DNA of 6,490 nucleotides, from NCBI GenBank assembly GCA_028293055.1, contig JAQGLD010000619.1:1-6490 (forward strand), read 5' to 3'. This document shows positions 5,896 to 6,490 of the stretch, in pieces. A model generated the notes under the pieces. That model did no database searches. It saw only the letters and a list, made by a program, of their open reading frames with translations, and was not told the DNA's origin. A program made the translations under genes and the position numbers. Numbering within the stretch: the stretch's first letter is position 1; each line of letters starts with the position of its first letter. The DNA comes from Alphaproteobacteria bacterium (GTDB lineage: Bacteria > Pseudomonadota > Alphaproteobacteria > Sphingomonadales > Sphingomonadaceae).

Positions 5896-5929
5896 CTCCC
5901 CGCGGGGAGCGCCCGGCTCGAATCCGGGC
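5896..5929. promoter_or_regulatory. Two adjacent palindromes in the DUF1801 5' leader
   Basis: CTCCCCGCGGGGAG (5896-5909) is a perfect 14-base palindrome covering the Shine-Dalgarno of the DUF1801 gene. Next to it, GCCCGG (5911-5916) and CCGGGC (5924-5929) pair around a 7-base loop. In minus-strand RNA, pairing could hide the ribosome-binding site; as DNA, the palindrome could be an operator. A regulatory role is inference. Confidence 0.35.
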
Positions 5930-6051
5930 CAGGCCCCCTCGCTCGAATTTAGCCGTTGCGAGACCGAAATGCATCCCGGTCGAGAGCCAGGCCGGCGAGC
6001 AGCTCACTGCCCCCTTCCCGCGCGACGCTCGAGCGACGATATGACCCCGGC
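5930..6051. other. Remainder of the divergent spacer between DUF1801 and priA
   Basis: The DUF1801-priA spacer totals 159 bases and must carry start signals for both genes. An A/T-richer patch lies near 5940-5975, but no -35/-10 pair is convincing. A 10-base palindrome CGCTCGAGCG lies at 6026-6035, close to the priA start. An ATG at 6041 is out of frame with priA. Confidence 0.4.
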
Positions 6052-6490
6052 ATGTCCAGTTCCCGCGCCCGCGTCATCGTCATGAACGCCGCTCTCGGCC
6101 CGCTCGACTATCGCGTGCCGCACGGCATGGCGGTCGAGCCGGGCTCGATCGTCGTCGCCCCGCTCGGCCCGCGCCAGATGCTCGGCGTGGTCTGGGAGCC
6201 GGAGCGGCTGCAGACCGAGGAGGTCGGCGACAACCGCCTGCGGCCTCTGCTCCACGCTTATGAGATCCCGCCGCTCGCGCAGCCGCTGCGACGCCTGATC
6301 GAGTGGACCGCCGATTATTATCTCGCGCCCCTGGCCTCGGTGCTCCGCATGTCGCTCGCCTCGACCAGCGCGCTCGAGCGCGGCCGCACCGTCACCGAAT
6401 ATCGCGCCACCGGCCTCGTCCCGGAGCGACTGACCCCGCAGCGCTCACAGGCGCTCGAGCGGATCGGCGAGCGCCAGGGTCTGATCCGCG
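6052..6490 (+). CDS. priA: Primosomal protein N' (PriA helicase), N-terminal part (partial)
   Basis: The first 146 codons of PriA are present and the gene runs off the right edge. PriA is a superfamily 2 DNA helicase that recognises stalled or repaired forks and starts primosome assembly to reload the replicative helicase. The visible part corresponds to the N-terminal 3'-end binding domain, with ALGPLDYRVP (14-23), GSIVVAPLGPRQMLGVVW (31-48) and an LIEWTADYYLAPL-type helix (82-94), followed by the start of the winged-helix domain from about residue 112. The helicase motifs and zinc-binding cysteines lie beyond the window. The ATG at 6052 fits the usual short N-terminus (MSSSRARVIV); the ribosome-binding site is weak. 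The alternative in-frame M11 would cut into the first strand and is unlikely. Confidence 0.92.
   Translation, partial: MSSSRARVIVMNAALGPLDYRVPHGMAVEPGSIVVAPLGPRQMLGVVWEPERLQTEEVGDNRLRPLLHAYEIPPLAQPLRRLIEWTADYYLAPLASVLRMSLASTSALERGRTVTEYRATGLVPERLTPQRSQALERIGERQGLIR

Noticed and set aside
5911..5929. tRNA T-arm-like stem-loop (5-pair stem, loop CTCGAAT)
   Set aside because: The first loop base is C rather than T, and no acceptor stem, CCA, anticodon or D arm can be placed around it; the upstream side is DUF1801 coding sequence.

Overview
The window looks like chromosomal DNA of a high-GC alphaproteobacterium, most likely a sphingomonad. This rests on the protein sequences (GshB tail, DUF484-XerC pair, small transaldolase, DUF1801 protein, PriA), the heavy G/C bias at third codon positions, and two palindromic repeats of a kind I associate with this group. 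No mobile-element genes, rRNA, tRNA or CRISPR array were seen. The assignment is by recognition only; no search was run.

Layout, left to right. The last 35 codons of glutathione synthetase (gshB, +) meet a leftward cluster across a strong GC-rich hairpin (about 123-174). That cluster, read right to left on the minus strand, is a small transaldolase (tal/fsa family), a DUF484 protein and the tyrosine recombinase XerC. DUF484 and xerC overlap by 16 bases. A 161-base divergent spacer (2428-2588) follows. It holds a dispersed-type palindromic repeat and, next to it, a near-perfect long hairpin. Rightward from there run a DinF-like MATE transporter, a probable 42-residue single-span membrane protein, and an acyltransferase-3 family membrane enzyme that overlaps the small gene. 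A DUF1801 protein lies convergently on the minus strand, and the 5' part of priA (+) runs off the right edge.

Functionally the edges are housekeeping: glutathione synthesis, chromosome dimer resolution, sugar-phosphate metabolism and replication restart. The middle block (transporter, small membrane protein, O-acyltransferase) is the accessory-looking part. It may modify and move a small molecule or glycan, but its substrate cannot be read from the sequence. I found no clearly new defence or mobile system. The points most worth a second look are the small membrane ORF, the two structured elements in the divergent spacer, and active-site residues that mark the aldolase-family enzyme as a transaldolase rather than a fructose-6-phosphate aldolase.
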